A stretch of 14,909 nucleotides of DNA, from positions 1 to 14,909 of the forward strand of contig JBLHKS010000174.1 of the NCBI GenBank assembly GCA_047620505.1, given 5' to 3'. The notes under the pieces were generated by a model. That model searched no databases. It was not told where the DNA came from and worked only from the letters and a program-made list of their open reading frames with translations. Positions 13,766 through 14,909 of this stretch are shown in pieces; the first letter of the stretch is position 1; the number at the start of each line of letters is the position of its first letter. Source of the DNA: JBLHKS01 sp047620505 (lineage in GTDB: Bacteria > Verrucomicrobiota > Verrucomicrobiia > Verrucomicrobiales > DEV007). A program made the translations under genes and the position numbers.

Positions 13766-14909
13766 TCAATCAGAGATCGGCAAGGAGAGCCACTCTTTGC
13801 CTTGTTCGCGATTCGCGAATCGAAGCGGTTTTCCGCCAATCATCGGATTCGGAACCCGGATGCGGATTTGCGCGGAGTTGGTTTTTTCGGGATCCAAACG
13901 AGCCGTCCAGATTACCGAATCGCCGGGAAGAATTCCGGTCAGCTTCCAGGTTTCCTGCGTTTCCTTCCAGATTTCCGCGCCGTCGCGAAACGCTGCGAGT
14001 TCGACTGGCCAGTCGACGTAAAACGGCGCGACGCCGCGATTTTCGACCGTGAGCGTGAGCAGCTGCTGATCGCCGTCGGGTTTCAAATCCGCTTTCGAAA
14101 TGTGAAACTCGTAGCCCATCCGGCCGACTTCCTTCAGCGCGCGTCTGCGGCGTTCGGGCGGAAGCGGAAATCGCTTTTCGAACAGCCCTGAGTCCATCAG
14201 CCAGGTCGCGTGAGTTTCTTCAACGCATTGCCGAAAATCCTGGGCCTTGCGATGCGGTTTACCCGTGAAACTGGTTTTCCAAAGCTCCGGACGCAGCTCG
14301 CCGCCGATCGGCTGGGTTTTCCATTTTTCGAGCGCGTTCGCGTCTTTCAAGAGCGGAATGAAATACCAATCGTCCTTCTTTTTTCCGGTATCGAGCGTGG
14401 CCCAACCGAAGGAATCATCGTGATAACCGAATGGCCGTTTGTGATTCGCCGCCTGCCCGTAGTGACCGTCTTTGGCCGGGTATCGAAGGAGAATCGGGGT
14501 GTTCTGGAATGCGTTTTCGTAGGCTGTCAGGATTTCCTCCTGAACTTCGAAAGAAGCCCAGAGTTCCTCTTTCGGATAAGTGTGCCACTCGCCCCAAGAT
14601 CCTAACAATCCCGCCGTCAGGCACGCGATCCGAGGATCGCCGTCATACTTTTCGCCAAACGCGGCGATGAATGATTTGAGCGCAGCTCGCAGCTGAGGAT
14701 CTTCGTAATTCGGGGTGTGGTTTTGGCCGTCGTCGCTTCGCCACTTGGTGATTTTCAGCCCGCCATCGATCAGAAACTGGGTCGCAGCGATCGGCTTTCC
14801 AGGATACTCCAGATAAACCCGAAAAGTCAGCTGACAGCCGCGTTCCTGGGTCAGTGTCAGGGTTTTCTCGATCGGCTCCCAGTTGAGCTCGCTCTCGCCG
14901 GTCATGATC
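13766..14909 (-). CDS. DUF4832-type protein, 5' end beyond the window
   Basis: At least 379 residues, with the frame still open at the window edge. The ATG at 14905 is therefore probably internal (no signal peptide follows it, and I would expect a longer N-terminal part, often DUF4874). Counted from that Met, the visible part has FRVYLEYPG (28-36), FLIDGGL, YDGDPRIACLTAGLLGSWGEWHTYP (87-111) with a GEWH motif at 105-108 resembling the acid motif of GH-A TIM barrels, and DDSFGWATLDTG. It ends in a beta-sandwich (LTLTVENRGVAPFYVDWPVEL). Proteins with this DUF4874/DUF4832 arrangement are likely glycoside-hydrolase-like, but catalysis is not established. It is the first visible gene of the pair with the sulfatase; its promoter lies outside the window. 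Confidence 0.75.
   Translation of the reverse strand, partial: IMTGESELNWEPIEKTLTLTQERGCQLTFRVYLEYPGKPIAATQFLIDGGLKITKWRSDDGQNHTPNYEDPQLRAALKSFIAAFGEKYDGDPRIACLTAGLLGSWGEWHTYPKEELWASFEVQEEILTAYENAFQNTPILLRYPAKDGHYGQAANHKRPFGYHDDSFGWATLDTGKKKDDWYFIPLLKDANALEKWKTQPIGGELRPELWKTSFTGKPHRKAQDFRQCVEETHATWLMDSGLFEKRFPLPPERRRRALKEVGRMGYEFHISKADLKPDGDQQLLTLTVENRGVAPFYVDWPVELAAFRDGAEIWKETQETWKLTGILPGDSVIWTARLDPEKTNSAQIRIRVPNPMIGGKPLRFANREQGKEWLSLPISD

Overview
The window most likely comes from a PVC-superphylum bacterium (Planctomycetota or Verrucomicrobiota). The reasons are a BatA-like VWA membrane protein, a giant DUF4175-like Ala/Glu/Gln-rich membrane protein and a secreted terpenoid-cyclase-fold protein in a row, followed by a secreted Cys-type sulfatase and a DUF4832 protein. 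This is from protein content and gene order only; there is no rRNA or other marker to fix the lineage.

Left end (about 1-1851): an AT-richer accessory strip. It holds a compact bacterial tyrosinase (172-909), a 125-bp imperfect palindrome resembling an integron attC site (938-1062), and an acidic orphan protein (1081-1515). After these come about 330 bp without an intact gene. That stretch contains a palindrome (1527-1569), a frameshifted and truncated methyltransferase gene start on the minus strand (1566-1791), and a second palindrome just before the next gene (1800-1842). This looks like two mobile gene cassettes next to a patch of gene decay and palindromic repeats.

Transition (1852-3129): a DUF115/MptE-like protein, possibly a glycosyltransferase, in GC-richer DNA with a strong preference for codons ending in G.

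Centre (3170-12172): three plus-strand genes that look like one operon. They are a VWA/GATase-like/PA14 membrane protein, a 1608-residue membrane-anchored coiled-coil protein, and a signal-peptide-bearing alpha/alpha-toroid protein that starts 6 bp after the previous stop. The products probably act at or across the cytoplasmic membrane. The MoxR ATPase and DUF58 genes that often precede such operons are not present immediately upstream.

Right end (12185-14909): a minus-strand pair, a DUF4832-type protein (5' end cut by the window) followed 33 bp later by a secreted sulfatase, suggesting polysaccharide breakdown. It converges on the central operon with only 12 bp between the stop codons. A UUCG-capped hairpin sits at that junction.
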